Origin: Hyphomicrobium sp. 99
GTDB lineage: Bacteria; Pseudomonadota; Alphaproteobacteria; Rhizobiales; Hyphomicrobiaceae
Reading direction: 5' to 3'
Length of the DNA: 64,000 nucleotides
NCBI RefSeq assembly: GCF_000384335.2
Contig: NZ_KQ031382.1
Span: 310,001-374,000, forward strand
The notes under the pieces: model-generated
What the model was told of the DNA's origin: nothing
Databases searched by the model: none
What the model saw: the letters and a program-made list of their open reading frames with translations, nothing else
Program-made: the position numbers and the translations under genes
Shown: one piece after another, positions 8,274 through 17,891 of the stretch
Layout: the number at the start of each line of letters is the position of its first letter
Position numbering within the stretch: position 1 is the first letter of the stretch

Positions 8274-9113
8274 ATGTCGCGAATTTTGATGATTTCCTCG
8301 TACGTCGCCCGCGATCCCGTGGGGCTGACCGCCACGATGCCGCCGCTTGAACAAGCCGGGATAGAGGTGGTGGGCCTACCGACGGTCGTGCTCTCCAACC
8401 ACCCGATCCGGCCTCATATCGCCGGTATGAAGCTCGATCCTGAGCTTCTCGAAAATATGATCGGCGCGCTTGAGAAGAACGGTTGGCTTGGATCGTTCAA
8501 CGCCGTTTTCTCGGGCTACCTGCCATCTGCGCGGCACGTGGAAATCGTCGCCTCAGCGGTCAAGCGCCTGCGCGAACTCAACCCGTCGATCACCTACGTT
8601 TGCGACCCGATCTTCGGCGACGATCCCAAAGGCCACTACATCGACGAGCAAGCAGCGGCGGCGACCCGCGATCTGCTGCTTCCCCTGGCTGACGTGCTGA
8701 CGCCCAACCGGTTCGAGCTCTCTTGGCTCTCGGGTGTCGATGTCAGGTCTCCTTCAGATGCCGTCGAAGCCATTCACCGCCTCGGACGCCCGATCGTCGC
8801 CGGCACATCGATACCCGCTGGACCATCACGGCTGGCGACCGTGCTCGTCACCGACAAGCAGGCTTTCATAGGAAGCGTCGAGAAATGGAGCGATGTCCCC
8901 CACGGTACCGGCGATATCTTCGCAGGCTGCCTGACGGCCAAACTGATGCTTGGCCAATCGCCTGAACAGGCTCTCGCCTACGCGATTGCAGGCGTGCGGC
9001 GCGCGCTCGAAGTCAGCCGCGGCAACGATCGTTTGCTGCCGCATCTCGTGGACTGGAAAAACAGTGTATCGCCCGTCGAAATCGAGAAACTTCCGCTGCA
9101 CATCCGCACGTAG
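8274..9113 (+). CDS. pdxY: Pyridoxal kinase
   Basis: 279-residue ribokinase-fold kinase, phosphorylating pyridoxal in the vitamin B6 salvage pathway in the cytosol. N-terminal SRILMISSYVARDPVGLTA matches the PdxK/PdxY branch; VFSGYLPSARH, VCDPIFGD and LTPNRFELSWLSG are substrate and ATP-site segments. HGTGDIFAGCLTAKL near residue 215 is the anion-hole and catalytic Asp motif. It is transcribed divergently from the CitE-family gene and is followed after 77 bp by nhaA. Confidence 0.92.
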   Translation: MSRILMISSYVARDPVGLTATMPPLEQAGIEVVGLPTVVLSNHPIRPHIAGMKLDPELLENMIGALEKNGWLGSFNAVFSGYLPSARHVEIVASAVKRLRELNPSITYVCDPIFGDDPKGHYIDEQAAAATRDLLLPLADVLTPNRFELSWLSGVDVRSPSDAVEAIHRLGRPIVAGTSIPAGPSRLATVLVTDKQAFIGSVEKWSDVPHGTGDIFAGCLTAKLMLGQSPEQALAYAIAGVRRALEVSRGNDRLLPHLVDWKNSVSPVEIEKLPLHIRT

Positions 9114-9190
9114 AGTCTCTTGAGGGTTGCCGCGACCGTCTTCCGATTGCATACCTGCCCGAAATCATTCGTGTCGAAGGGGCCGCCAGA

Positions 9191-10378
9191 ATGGAGCCAG
9201 AGACAAGCGCCGCAGGCGTAACCCGCGAAGCGGCCGCCGGATTGACGCTGCTGAGCGCCGCGGTGCTCGCGCTGATCGTCGCCAACTCGCCCCTCAGCGA
9301 GCTGTATCAGCATCTGCTTTCGACGCACGTGCAGATCGGAGTAGCGCCCTTCGCTCTGACCAAGGAAGTCATTCACTGGATCAACGACGGACTGATGTCC
9401 GTCTTTTTCTTTGTCGTCGGGTTGGAGATAAAACGGGAAGCAATCCGCGGCACACTCTCGAACCGCCGCGTAGCGATACTCCCGATCGTCGGCGCATTGG
9501 GCGGCATGGTCGTTCCCGCGCTGATCTACTCGATCATCAACTGGAATAACGACATCGCGCTCCGCGGCTGGGCTATCCCCGCCGCCACCGACATCGCCTT
9601 TGCCGTGGGCGTCATGGCGGCGCTCGGCAGCCGGGTGCCCCCGGCGCTCAAGGTATTTTTGCTGGCCCTCGCCATCATCGATGACCTCGGCGCCATCCTG
9701 ATCATCGCCTTCTTCTATACGGACGATCTGTCGATACTGGCGCTCGGACTTGCAGCAGCCGGCATCACCGGCCTTATCCTGTTCAATCGAGCAGGCGTTA
9801 TGCGTACGTGGCCGTACTTGGTGGTTGGCGCCTTCGTCTGGGTTTGTGTCTTGAAATCCGGCGTTCACGCCACATTGGCGGGCGTCGCAACCGCCCTGGC
9901 CATTCCGCTCTCAGGCGTCAAAAAGGGCACCAATGGCCCCCTCGTCCGCCTTGAGCACGCGCTGACCCCCTGGGTCAGCTTCCTCATTGTGCCGATTTTC
10001 GCATTTGCCAACGCCGGGCTGAAGCTCACTGACCTGTCAGTGAATGACATCCTGTCGCAAATCCCGATTGGCATCGCATTGGGTCTTTTCGTCGGCAAGC
10101 CTCTCGGAATATACGCCGCCGTCAGGACTGCCCTCGCGACGGGTCTCGGACATATGCCCCACGGTGCTTCCCAGATGCAGCTATTCGGCACAGCCATTTT
10201 AGGCGGCATCGGTTTTACCATGAGCCTATTCATCGGCACGTTGGCATTTCCCGATCCTGACTCGAGCGCAGAAGTTCGTCTGGGCGTTCTGGCGGGCTCA
10301 GTAATGTCGGCGATTGTCGGCTACATCGTTCTTGTAAGAAGCGCTCGGGACCGAGAATTCAGGAGCAGAGAGCATTAA
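9191..10378 (+). CDS. nhaA: Na+/H+ antiporter NhaA
   Basis: 395-residue inner-membrane antiporter with about 12 hydrophobic helices. Diagnostic segments are FFFVVGLEIKRE near residue 75, PAATDIAFAVGVMAALGSRVP near residue 130, and the twin-Asp ion site AIIDDLGAILIIA near residue 160. It exchanges external protons for internal sodium and helps pH and salt homeostasis. GGGG sits eight bases before the ATG. The stop codon overlaps the carbonic anhydrase start by one base (TAATG), so the two are translationally coupled. Confidence 0.96.
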   Translation: MEPETSAAGVTREAAAGLTLLSAAVLALIVANSPLSELYQHLLSTHVQIGVAPFALTKEVIHWINDGLMSVFFFVVGLEIKREAIRGTLSNRRVAILPIVGALGGMVVPALIYSIINWNNDIALRGWAIPAATDIAFAVGVMAALGSRVPPALKVFLLALAIIDDLGAILIIAFFYTDDLSILALGLAAAGITGLILFNRAGVMRTWPYLVVGAFVWVCVLKSGVHATLAGVATALAIPLSGVKKGTNGPLVRLEHALTPWVSFLIVPIFAFANAGLKLTDLSVNDILSQIPIGIALGLFVGKPLGIYAAVRTALATGLGHMPHGASQMQLFGTAILGGIGFTMSLFIGTLAFPDPDSSAEVRLGVLAGSVMSAIVGYIVLVRSARDREFRSREH

Positions 10379-11016
10379 TGAGCAGTTTCCCCGAATCCCT
10401 CACCGACCGGTATCGTCGCTTCAGACACCGCCACTTCGTTCTCAACGCCGATCATTATGAAGAGCTAGCCACCTACGGGCAGAGCCCGGAGACAATGGTT
10501 ATTTCCTGCTCGGATAGCCGCGTCGATCCGGAAACGATCTTCAGCGCGATGCCTGGCGAGCTGTTCATCGTCCGCAACGTGGCGAACCTCGTGCCACCCT
10601 ACGAAACGGGCGGCAAATATCACGGTGTCAGTACGGCCGTCGAATTCGCGGTGATGAATCTCCGCATCAAAAATCTCATCATCATGGGCCACTCCGGATG
10701 CGGTGGCATCAAGGCGGCCCTCGATCAGAGCGCCGCCATCCAGACGGAAGCGCAATTCATTTCGCGTTGGATGTCGATGCTCGACGATGCCCGCCTCTCG
10801 GTGCTCGCCTCTCATCAAAATAGCCCCCAGGCCATCAAGCAGGAAGCGCTCGAGAAGGAAGGCATCAAGCAGGCGATCAAAAACCTGCGGACTTTCCCGT
10901 TCGTTCGCGATCAGGAAGAACGCGGCCGGCTCTCGCTCCACGGCGCACACTTCGACATCAGAACGGGAACGCTGACGGTGCTCAACCACTCACGCGGCAT
11001 GTTCTATCCGCTGTAA
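10378..11016 (+). CDS. Beta-class carbonic anhydrase
   Basis: 212-residue beta-carbonic anhydrase, interconverting CO2 and bicarbonate. Zinc ligands are in SCSDSRVD (Cys, with the Asp-Arg dyad) and GHSGCGG (His and Cys). No signal peptide is visible, so it is cytoplasmic. The ATG overlaps the nhaA stop by one base, with AGGAG at 10361-10365. Pairing with NhaA suggests a joint role in proton and bicarbonate balance, which is inference from position. Confidence 0.95.
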   Translation: MSSFPESLTDRYRRFRHRHFVLNADHYEELATYGQSPETMVISCSDSRVDPETIFSAMPGELFIVRNVANLVPPYETGGKYHGVSTAVEFAVMNLRIKNLIIMGHSGCGGIKAALDQSAAIQTEAQFISRWMSMLDDARLSVLASHQNSPQAIKQEALEKEGIKQAIKNLRTFPFVRDQEERGRLSLHGAHFDIRTGTLTVLNHSRGMFYPL

Positions 11017-11045
11017 GTTCCAACCGACACTAACGCCGGCGCACT

Positions 11046-11624
11046 TCAAGACCCAGCGCCGGCCTTCGCCTTCTCGATGATCGGCAGAAGCTTCGTCTTC
11101 AAGGAGTCGTCCGAAATCGGCCCGACGTGCTTGTAGACGACTTCGCCGCGGCCGTTGACGATGAAGGTCTCGGGCGTGCCGTAAACGCCCCAGTCGATCG
11201 CCGCCCGCCCGCTCGCATCCGTTCCGACCGCTGAATACGGATTGCCGAACCGGCCGATGAAGCGGCGCGCCGCGTCCGGCTGATCCTTATAATTCACGCC
11301 GTAGAGATCGACGCCCGACTGCTCCTTGAGCGCTTCGAGGAATGGATGCTCATCGACGCACGGCTGACACCACGATGCAAAATAGTTGACGACCGAGACC
11401 TTGCCTTTGGCGAGATCGGCAGAGTTGAACCCGGGGGCCGGCTTGCCGTCTGACTCAAGCCCGGCCAGCGCCGGAAAATCGGTTTGTGGAACAGACTTCC
11501 CGACCAGCGTCGACGGCAGCCGCGACGGGTCGCCGGACCGCAAGGCCATCGCGAAAAATCCGGCGACTACCGCGAAAACGACAACGGGCAATACGCGCAC
11601 CAGCGAGGACTTGCCTTCGGCCAC
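11046..11624 (-). CDS. ccmG: Cytochrome c maturation thioredoxin-like protein CcmG/DsbE
   Basis: 192-residue membrane-tethered periplasmic thioredoxin-fold reductase that keeps apocytochrome c thiols reduced before heme attachment. One N-terminal helix (residues 7-26) precedes the fold; NYFASWCQPCVDEHP holds the CxxC site and GVYGTPETFIVNGRGEVVYKH the cis-Pro region. GTG start at 11624 directly behind the ccmD stop. It is the last gene of the ccmABCDG operon. Confidence 0.95.
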   Translation of the reverse strand: MAEGKSSLVRVLPVVVFAVVAGFFAMALRSGDPSRLPSTLVGKSVPQTDFPALAGLESDGKPAPGFNSADLAKGKVSVVNYFASWCQPCVDEHPFLEALKEQSGVDLYGVNYKDQPDAARRFIGRFGNPYSAVGTDASGRAAIDWGVYGTPETFIVNGRGEVVYKHVGPISDDSLKTKLLPIIEKAKAGAGS

Positions 11625-11625
11625 T

Positions 11626-11796
11626 TTATTTCACTCCAGCCGCTGAGCGGCGCTTTATGCCCTGCCGCTCGAGCGCATCGAGATCGGCCGCCTGTTTCCG
11701 GCCGTCGGCGATGAGCCAAAGAATGAGCCCGGTCACCGTCACCGTTACGGCGGCGTAGGAAATCCAAATGAAGGCGGCGTGCGGTCCGAGATCCAT
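11626..11796 (-). CDS. ccmD: Heme exporter protein CcmD (56 aa)
   Basis: Small gene encoding 56 residues that start MDLGPHAAFIWISYAAVTVT: a single membrane helix (about 8-28) followed by a basic, helical tail rich in Lys, Arg and Asp. This is the normal architecture of CcmD, which stabilises the CcmABC complex and releases holo-CcmE. Its placement between ccmC (6 bp upstream) and ccmG (1 bp downstream) is diagnostic. The end of the gene also carries the GGAG ribosome site of ccmG. Confidence 0.93.
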   Translation of the reverse strand: MDLGPHAAFIWISYAAVTVTVTGLILWLIADGRKQAADLDALERQGIKRRSAAGVK

Positions 11797-11802
11797 GATC
11801 GT

Positions 11803-12558
11803 TTACTCCGCTGCCCCTTGCGTCGCGAGCCTGTCGCGACCCGCGACAGCCTGCGTTCTGAGCGCCTTGACGCGCCGCCGAAGAATTTCATTTCGCATGG
11901 CTTTGAGATGCATGGCGAAGAACAGAAGCGTGAAAGCGATCGCCATTACGAGAAGCGGCAGCCTCATGCTCGGATCGACGGTCGAGGTGAAATCGGTCGA
12001 CGGCTGGTGCAGCGTATTCCACCAGTCGACCGAGAATTTGATGATCGGCAGGATGGTGACGCCGACGAGCGCCAAGATCGCCGTCAACTTTGCGGCCGCA
12101 CCCTCGTCCTCCAGCGCCGAACGCAGCGCAATCAGCCCGAGATAAAGAAAGAACAAGATCAGCACCGACGTCAGCCGCGCATCCCAGACCCAATAGGTGC
12201 CCCACATCGGCTTGCCCCAGAGCGAGCCGGTCAGCAGCGCCAGGAACGTGAAAGCAGCCCCGAGTGGCGCCGCAGCCTTGGCTGAAACATCCGCGAGTGG
12301 ATGCCGGAAAACGAGCAGCCCGAAACTCGAAAGGGCGATCAGCCCATAGACCATCATCGAGAGCCACGCGCATGGCACGTGGATGTACATGATCCGCACC
12401 GTCTCGCCCTGCTGATAGTCCGCGGGCGAGGCGAAGAACGCCAGATACAGCCCTACGGCCAGCAGGATGGCAGCCGCCGCCGAAATCCACGGCAGAAGGC
12501 GAGCGGAAAGCTCCATGAAGCGGGTCGGATTGGCGAGGCGTTGCGTCAGGGTCTGCAT
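11803..12558 (-). CDS. ccmC: Heme transporter/ligase subunit CcmC
   Basis: 251-residue integral membrane protein with six helices, presenting heme to the chaperone CcmE. The tryptophan-rich signature is GKPMWGTYWVWDARLTS near residue 113, with conserved His in MYIHVPCAW and WWNTLHQPST. The ATG at 12558 is preferred over an upstream TTG because its MQTLTQRLANPTRF sequence matches the family N-terminus, although the ribosome site is weak. Confidence 0.95.
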   Translation of the reverse strand: MQTLTQRLANPTRFMELSARLLPWISAAAAILLAVGLYLAFFASPADYQQGETVRIMYIHVPCAWLSMMVYGLIALSSFGLLVFRHPLADVSAKAAAPLGAAFTFLALLTGSLWGKPMWGTYWVWDARLTSVLILFFLYLGLIALRSALEDEGAAAKLTAILALVGVTILPIIKFSVDWWNTLHQPSTDFTSTVDPSMRLPLLVMAIAFTLLFFAMHLKAMRNEILRRRVKALRTQAVAGRDRLATQGAAE

Positions 12559-12612
12559 GTTGGGGGACTTAAGGCTTTCAGGGGAAAGGCGCAATGAAGG
12601 CCGAGATTACAA

Positions 12613-13278
12613 TTATTGAAGCTGGACCTTGAGCGCGGCTGCTGCGGCGAGCGGCCCCAGCACGATTGTGACAAGGGAAATCGCCGCCAGGATGAGAAAC
12701 GACGCCCCGATCCCGGCCGGTCCGGCTCCAGCGCTCACCGCCGATATGCCGAAAATCAGGGTAGGAACGTAAAGCGGCAGCACGATGAGCGCCAGCAGCA
12801 GACCCCCGCGACGTGTCTTCATCGTCAACGCCGCCCCAATGGCGCCGAGAAAACTGACGGCAGGCGTCCCGACCAGCGTCGTCGCAACCAGAACCGGATA
12901 GGCTGCCAGATCGAGGTTCAAGAGAATGCCGAGCACCGGCGCCATGATCGCCAGCGGAATGCCGGTCGTGACCCAATGCGCCAGGGATTTCGCGGCGGTA
13001 ACCAATTCGAGCGGCAGAGGGCCCGTCGCGAGCACATCGAGCGTTCCGTCCTCATGGTCCGCCTCGAAGATCCGGTTGAGCGACAGCAGCGCCGCGAGCA
13101 GCAGCGCGATCCATAAGATCCCCGCCGCGATCCGCGACAGCAGATTGAGATCCGGCCCGAGGCCGAGAGGCATCAGCGAAACGACGACGAGAAAGAACCC
13201 GAGCGCCGTTCCGATCGCGCCGCCCTCGCGGATCGCAAGCGTCACGTCCCGATGAAGGAGAGCCCAGAAGCTCTTCAA
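12613..13278 (-). CDS. ccmB: Heme ABC exporter permease CcmB
   Basis: 221-residue permease with six membrane helices. It begins with MKSFWALLHRDVTLAIREGG and carries RIFEADHEDGTLDVLATGPL, typical of CcmB. It works with the ATPase CcmA, whose gene overlaps its start by four bases (ATGA), to drive release of holo-CcmE during cytochrome c biogenesis. Confidence 0.95.
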   Translation of the reverse strand: MKSFWALLHRDVTLAIREGGAIGTALGFFLVVVSLMPLGLGPDLNLLSRIAAGILWIALLLAALLSLNRIFEADHEDGTLDVLATGPLPLELVTAAKSLAHWVTTGIPLAIMAPVLGILLNLDLAAYPVLVATTLVGTPAVSFLGAIGAALTMKTRRGGLLLALIVLPLYVPTLIFGISAVSAGAGPAGIGASFLILAAISLVTIVLGPLAAAAALKVQLQ

Positions 13279-13898
13279 GCCGCCACCTTTTGCGCTGTAA
13301 GGTCCAGCGTCCGCACGCGTTCGAGCGCTAACGGCAGATGGGTGGCGATGACGGCAAGGCCGCCGCCCTTTGTATGATCGTTGACGGCTGCGACGAGCCG
13401 TTCCGATGATGCGGTGTCAAGCGACGCCGTCGGCTCATCGAGCAACCAGACCGGACGCCGGGCAACCAGAAGCCGGACGAGCCCCAATCGCCGTTTTTGT
13501 CCGGCCGACAAGTACGCAGCGGGAAATTCGCTCAGATCCTCGAGCCCGAAATGCCGAAGCGCCGCTTCGATCCGTGATCCGGCATCGGCTCCGGCATCGA
13601 GATACGCATTCCAAAAACCAGCATTCTCAGCGACCGACAGGCTCGACTTGACCGCGTTGGTATGCCCGACGACATGCGCCTGCTCCCCGAGCGTCAACTC
13701 GTCATCCCCGCCGTCGAGCCGAATGCGGCCGCGAAACGGCCGTATGAATCCCGCGAGCGTGCGAAGCAAAGTCGTCTTCCCGACGCCGTTGGCGCCCGTG
13801 AGAAGCAGGGCCTCCCCGGCCTTGACGGCAAACGAAAGCCCGTCGACGACCCGGCGCGCACCCCGATCTATGACCAAGTCTTCGGCAATCAGCTGCAC
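13275..13898 (-). CDS. ccmA: Heme ABC exporter ATPase CcmA
   Basis: About 207 residues with Walker A GANGVGKTT, signature LSAGQKRR, Walker B VWLLDEPTASLD and a switch His in ATHLP. The GTG at 13898 gives the family-like start VQLIAEDLVIDRG; an upstream TTG at 13931 would add 11 residues and has no better ribosome site. First gene of the ccm operon, divergent from acnA. Genes for CcmE, CcmF and CcmH are not in this window. Confidence 0.93.
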   Translation of the reverse strand: MQLIAEDLVIDRGARRVVDGLSFAVKAGEALLLTGANGVGKTTLLRTLAGFIRPFRGRIRLDGGDDELTLGEQAHVVGHTNAVKSSLSVAENAGFWNAYLDAGADAGSRIEAALRHFGLEDLSEFPAAYLSAGQKRRLGLVRLLVARRPVWLLDEPTASLDTASSERLVAAVNDHTKGGGLAVIATHLPLALERVRTLDLTAQKVAA

Positions 13899-14135
13899 AG
13901 CGATGAGATTCCGTGACGTCGGATTGAGCAAGATGGCGGCATTTGCGCGCTATTTTGCCCGTCTGGCGATTGGTGTTTTCTTTTTCAAGCGATTATATAG
14001 AAGGCACGTTGTATCCTTCGCTAGCGCAAAAGCGAGGGGTCGCGCGGACCGACGAGCTCGTGCCCGCGGGACATCCTCGATCCGCCGGCACTCCGGCGGC
14101 GCAGCCCTTCGTCTTAATCTTTCGGAGGCCTGACC
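13899..14135. promoter_or_regulatory. Divergent ccmA / acnA promoter region
   Basis: 237-bp intergenic region. An AT-rich stretch (tttctttttcaagcgatta then TATATA, about 13976-14000) is the only obvious promoter-like segment and could serve acnA. GGAGG at 14124-14128 is the acnA ribosome site. No repeated operator was seen. Confidence 0.35.
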
Positions 14136-16850
14136 TTGAGCGCCGTGACACCCATTTCCGACGACAGCTTCAAATGCCGCAAGACCCTCACCGTCGAGGG
14201 CAAGGAATACATTTACTATTCGCTCCCCGACGCGGAAGCGAACGGCCTGACCGGCATCTCGCGGCTTCCTTACGCGATGAAGGTGCTGCTCGAAAACCTT
14301 CTCCGCCACGAAGACGGCCGCTCGGTCACCAAGGCCGACATCGCCGCGATGGCCGCATGGCTCGACAACAAGGGCAAGACCGAGCAGGAAATCGGCTTTC
14401 GCCCCGCCCGCGTCCTGATGCAGGATTTCACCGGCGTTCCCGCCGTCGTCGATCTCGCCGCCATGCGTGACGGCATGACGAAGCTCGGCGGCGACCCGAC
14501 GAAGATCAACCCGCTCGTTCCCGTCGATCTCGTCATCGACCATTCGGTCATCGTCGATGAGTTCGGCACGCCGAAAGCCTTGGCCGACAACGTCGCGCTC
14601 GAATATGCCCGCAACGGCGAGCGCTATAACTTCCTGAAGTGGGGCCAGGGCGCCTTTCAGAATTTCCGCGTCGTGCCGCCCGGCACCGGCATCTGCCACC
14701 AGGTCAATCTGGAATATCTCTCGCAGACGGTGTGGACCAACGAAATGGCCGACGGCAAAACCGTCGCCTATCCCGATACGCTCGTCGGCACCGATAGCCA
14801 CACGACGATGGTCAACGGTCTCGCCGTACTCGGCTGGGGCGTCGGCGGCATCGAAGCTGAAGCCGCAATGCTCGGCCAGCCGCAATCGATGCTCATTCCG
14901 GAAGTCATCGGCTTCCGTCTGACAGGAAAGCTCAAAGAAGGCGTGACCGCGACCGACCTCGTGCTGACCGTCACGCAGATGCTGCGCAAGAAGGGCGTCG
15001 TCAATAAGTTCGTCGAATTCTTCGGGCCCGGCCTCGACTCGATGTCGCTCGCCGATCGCGCCACCATCGCCAACATGGCGCCCGAATACGGCGCGACGTG
15101 CGGTTTCTTCCCCGTCGATAAGGAAACGGTCAACTACCTGACGATGTCGGGCCGTGACTCGCACCGCATCGCGCTCGTCGAAGCCTACTGCAAAGCCCAG
15201 GGCCTTTATCGCGAGACAGGTTCAGCCGATCCGGTCTTCACCGATACGCTCTCGCTCGAATTGGGCGACGTCGTGCCGTCGATGGCGGGTCCGAAACGCC
15301 CCGAAGGCCGAATCGCGCTGACCGATATCAAGACCGGCTTCGCGACCGCCCTCGCCGGTGAATACAAAAAGCCGGATGAACTCGGAAAGCGCGTGCCCGT
15401 CGAAGGCGAAAACTTCGACATCGGCCACGGCGACGTCGTTATCGCCGCGATCACGAGCTGCACGAACACATCCAACCCGAGCGTCCTCATCGCGGCTGGC
15501 CTCCTCGCTCGCAATGCCGCGAAGCTCGGTCTGAAAAGCAAGCCGTGGGTGAAAACCTCGCTGGCACCCGGATCGCAAGTCGTCGCCGCCTATCTCGAGA
15601 AATCGGGCCTGCAGCCCTATCTCGACGAGATCGGCTTCAATCTCGTCGGCTTCGGCTGCACCACCTGCATCGGAAACTCTGGGCCTCTGGCCCCGGAGAT
15701 TTCAAAGGCGATCAACGGCAACGGCATCGTCGCCGCTGCTGTGCTCTCCGGAAACCGCAACTTCGAAGGCCGCGTCAGCCCGGATGTCCAGGCGAATTAC
15801 CTGGCGTCGCCTCCGCTCGTCGTGGCGTACGCGCTCGCAGGCTCCGTGCAGAAGGATCTCACCACCGAACCACTCGGCAACGACAGCACGGGCAAGCCGG
15901 TCTTCCTGAAAGACATCTGGCCGACGACGCAGGAAATCCAGAAGTTCATCATCGAGAACGTCACGCGCGAGATGTTCAAATCCCGCTATGCCGACGTCTT
16001 CAAAGGTGATGGCAACTGGCAGGGCATCGCGACGAGCGGCGGTCTGACGTACGGCTGGAACGGCGCGTCGACCTACGTTCAGAACCCGCCCTATTTCCAG
16101 ACCATCTCGCGCGACGCGAAGCCGGTCAGCGATGTCGTCAATGCCCGCATTCTTGGTCTCTTCGGCGACAAGATCACGACCGACCACATCTCGCCCGCTG
16201 GCTCGATCAAAGCCGCGAGCCCGGCAGGAAAGTATCTCCTCGACCATGGCGTTCAGCCAGCCGACTTCAACCAGTACGGCACGCGGCGTGGCAACCATGA
16301 AGTGATGATGCGCGGCACGTTCGCCAACATCCGCATCAAGAACCACATGGTGAAGGATGCGAACGGCAACGTGAAGGAAGGCGGCCTGACGATCCACTAT
16401 CCGTCGGGCACGGAAATGCCGATCTACGACGCGGCGATGCAGTACGAAGCGGAGGGCGTGCCGCTCGTCGTCTTCGCCGGCATCGAATACGGCAACGGCT
16501 CGTCACGCGACTGGGCGGCGAAGGGCACGAACCTTTTGGGCGTCCGCGCCGTGATCGCCCAATCGTTTGAGCGCATCCACCGCTCGAACCTCGTAGGCAT
16601 GGGCATTGCCCCGTTCGTCCTCACCGAAGGCGCCTCGTGGCAGTCCCTCGACCTCAAGGGCGACGAGCGCGTAACGATCCCCGGCCTCGCGAACCTGAAA
16701 CCGCGCGAAGTCGTAACGCTGACCATCACCCGCGCCAACGGAACCTCGGTTCCCGTGCCGGTCCTCTGCCGGATCGATACCCTCGACGAGCTCGAGTACT
16801 TCCGAAACGGCGGCATCCTGCACTACGTGCTGAGAAACTTGGCGGCTTAG
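14136..16850 (+). CDS. acnA: Aconitate hydratase A
   Basis: 904-residue TCA-cycle aconitase (AcnA/IRP type), isomerising citrate to isocitrate. The [4Fe-4S] cysteines are in [11 protein letters not shown] and [13 protein letters not shown]; the C-terminal swivel domain has [17 protein letters not shown]. The start is an unusual TTG at 14136, decided by GGAGG seven bases upstream and the [18 protein letters not shown]-terminus. It is monocistronic and divergent from ccmA, a synteny common in Hyphomicrobiales. Confidence 0.97.
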   Translation: MSAVTPISDDSFKCRKTLTVEGKEYIYYSLPDAEANGLTGISRLPYAMKVLLENLLRHEDGRSVTKADIAAMAAWLDNKGKTEQEIGFRPARVLMQDFTGVPAVVDLAAMRDGMTKLGGDPTKINPLVPVDLVIDHSVIVDEFGTPKALADNVALEYARNGERYNFLKWGQGAFQNFRVVPPGTGICHQVNLEYLSQTVWTNEMADGKTVAYPDTLVGTDSHTTMVNGLAVLGWGVGGIEAEAAMLGQPQSMLIPEVIGFRLTGKLKEGVTATDLVLTVTQMLRKKGVVNKFVEFFGPGLDSMSLADRATIANMAPEYGATCGFFPVDKETVNYLTMSGRDSHRIALVEAYCKAQGLYRETGSADPVFTDTLSLELGDVVPSMAGPKRPEGRIALTDIKTGFATALAGEYKKPDELGKRVPVEGENFDIGHGDVVIAAITSCTNTSNPSVLIAAGLLARNAAKLGLKSKPWVKTSLAPGSQVVAAYLEKSGLQPYLDEIGFNLVGFGCTTCIGNSGPLAPEISKAINGNGIVAAAVLSGNRNFEGRVSPDVQANYLASPPLVVAYALAGSVQKDLTTEPLGNDSTGKPVFLKDIWPTTQEIQKFIIENVTREMFKSRYADVFKGDGNWQGIATSGGLTYGWNGASTYVQNPPYFQTISRDAKPVSDVVNARILGLFGDKITTDHISPAGSIKAASPAGKYLLDHGVQPADFNQYGTRRGNHEVMMRGTFANIRIKNHMVKDANGNVKEGGLTIHYPSGTEMPIYDAAMQYEAEGVPLVVFAGIEYGNGSSRDWAAKGTNLLGVRAVIAQSFERIHRSNLVGMGIAPFVLTEGASWQSLDLKGDERVTIPGLANLKPREVVTLTITRANGTSVPVPVLCRIDTLDELEYFRNGGILHYVLRNLAA

Positions 16851-16860
16851 AACCTCCTAC

Positions 16861-16923
16861 GGCCCGGCTCCGCGAAGCGTCAGCCGGGCCAGACGACCCT
16901 GGCTCCAAGGTATCCGGAGCCAG
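16861..16923 (+). terminator. Two tandem hairpins after acnA
   Basis: First stem: GGCCCGGCT (16861-16869) with AGCCGGGCC (16882-16890), nine pairs. Second stem: CTGGCTCC (16899-16906) with GGAGCCAG (16916-16923), eight pairs. Neither is followed by a T run, so they may act in Rho-linked termination or mRNA stability. Confidence 0.55.
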
Positions 16924-17094
16924 AGTTGCATAGCCTTTCGCAGGCGGTAACAATCAGCCTCCCGGCAGCGAACCACCTAATGCTCACCCGTTCGTGAGAA
17001 GGCTTTCGAGCCTTTCACTTTTTCAACGAAGGGCACCGGGCTAAATAGGATCATTGTGGCAGATGCCACTTGGGACTCGAAGGCTGACCCCGCC

Positions 17095-17862
17095 ATGCGC
17101 CTCCGCGGCATCACACTGGTAGTTCTGACGGCCTTCGCAGCGGCGGTGTCGCCTCCGGCGTCGGCGCAAGAAGTTTCGCTCGACACTCAAACGGCAAAGC
17201 CGATCAGGGGCGTCATCGAACTCTTCACCAGCCAGGGATGCTCATCGTGTCCTCCGGCCGACGCGCTCCTCAAGACGCTGTCGGATGATCCCTCGATCAT
17301 CGCGCTCTCTCTTCCGGTCGATTACTGGAACTATCTCGGCTGGAAAGACACGTTCGCTTCACCGCGCAATACCGAGCGCCAGCGAAATTACGCTCGCAAC
17401 CGCGGCGACGGAGCGATCTACACGCCGCAAGCGATCGTCAACGGCGTCGCGCACGTCAACGGCGCATCGAAAACCGCAATTGAACAGGCCATCGACGACA
17501 CCTCGAAAATGGGCGGCCCCGCTCAGGTTCCCGTTCGATTTTGGCAGGAACGCAATACCTTAAACTTCGCTGTGGCGGGTGATCCTCCCGGACACAACCC
17601 ACGCGAAGCGACGGTCTGGCTCGGCGTCGTTCAAATGACCGGATCAGTGCCGATCAAGGAAGGCGAGAACGCCGGCAAAACACTCACCTACACCAACGTC
17701 GTCCGCGAACTGACGCCCATCGGTATCTGGAAGGGTACGCCCCTCAAAGTGCAGCTGCCGCGCGCCGCGATGATGCAGGCCGACGTGCAAAAAATCGTCG
17801 TGCTCGTTCAGGAAGGCCGCAGCGGCCCAATCATCGGCGCGACGATGGCGGGTCTCTGGTAA
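17095..17862 (+). CDS. DUF1223 secreted thioredoxin-like protein
   Basis: 255 residues from the ATG at 17095, giving a good signal peptide (MRLRGITLVVLTAFAAAV, cleavage after ASAQ). An in-frame GTG at 17056 has AGGA five bases upstream but would put an odd acidic extension ahead of the signal. The mature protein has ELFTSQGCSSCPPADALL with a CxxC, VDYWNYLGWKD and IYTPQAIVNG, the DUF1223 signature. Probably a periplasmic thiol-active protein; the function is not established. Confidence 0.85.
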   Translation: MRLRGITLVVLTAFAAAVSPPASAQEVSLDTQTAKPIRGVIELFTSQGCSSCPPADALLKTLSDDPSIIALSLPVDYWNYLGWKDTFASPRNTERQRNYARNRGDGAIYTPQAIVNGVAHVNGASKTAIEQAIDDTSKMGGPAQVPVRFWQERNTLNFAVAGDPPGHNPREATVWLGVVQMTGSVPIKEGENAGKTLTYTNVVRELTPIGIWKGTPLKVQLPRAAMMQADVQKIVVLVQEGRSGPIIGATMAGLW

Positions 17863-17891
17863 CCGACGACCCGCCCGCCGCTACGATCTCT

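Noticed and set aside
13950..15164. 404-codon open frame on the minus strand opposite acnA
   Set aside because: Overlaps the well-conserved acnA reading frame and the intergenic region; high-GC antisense frames are common here and the translation has no domain.
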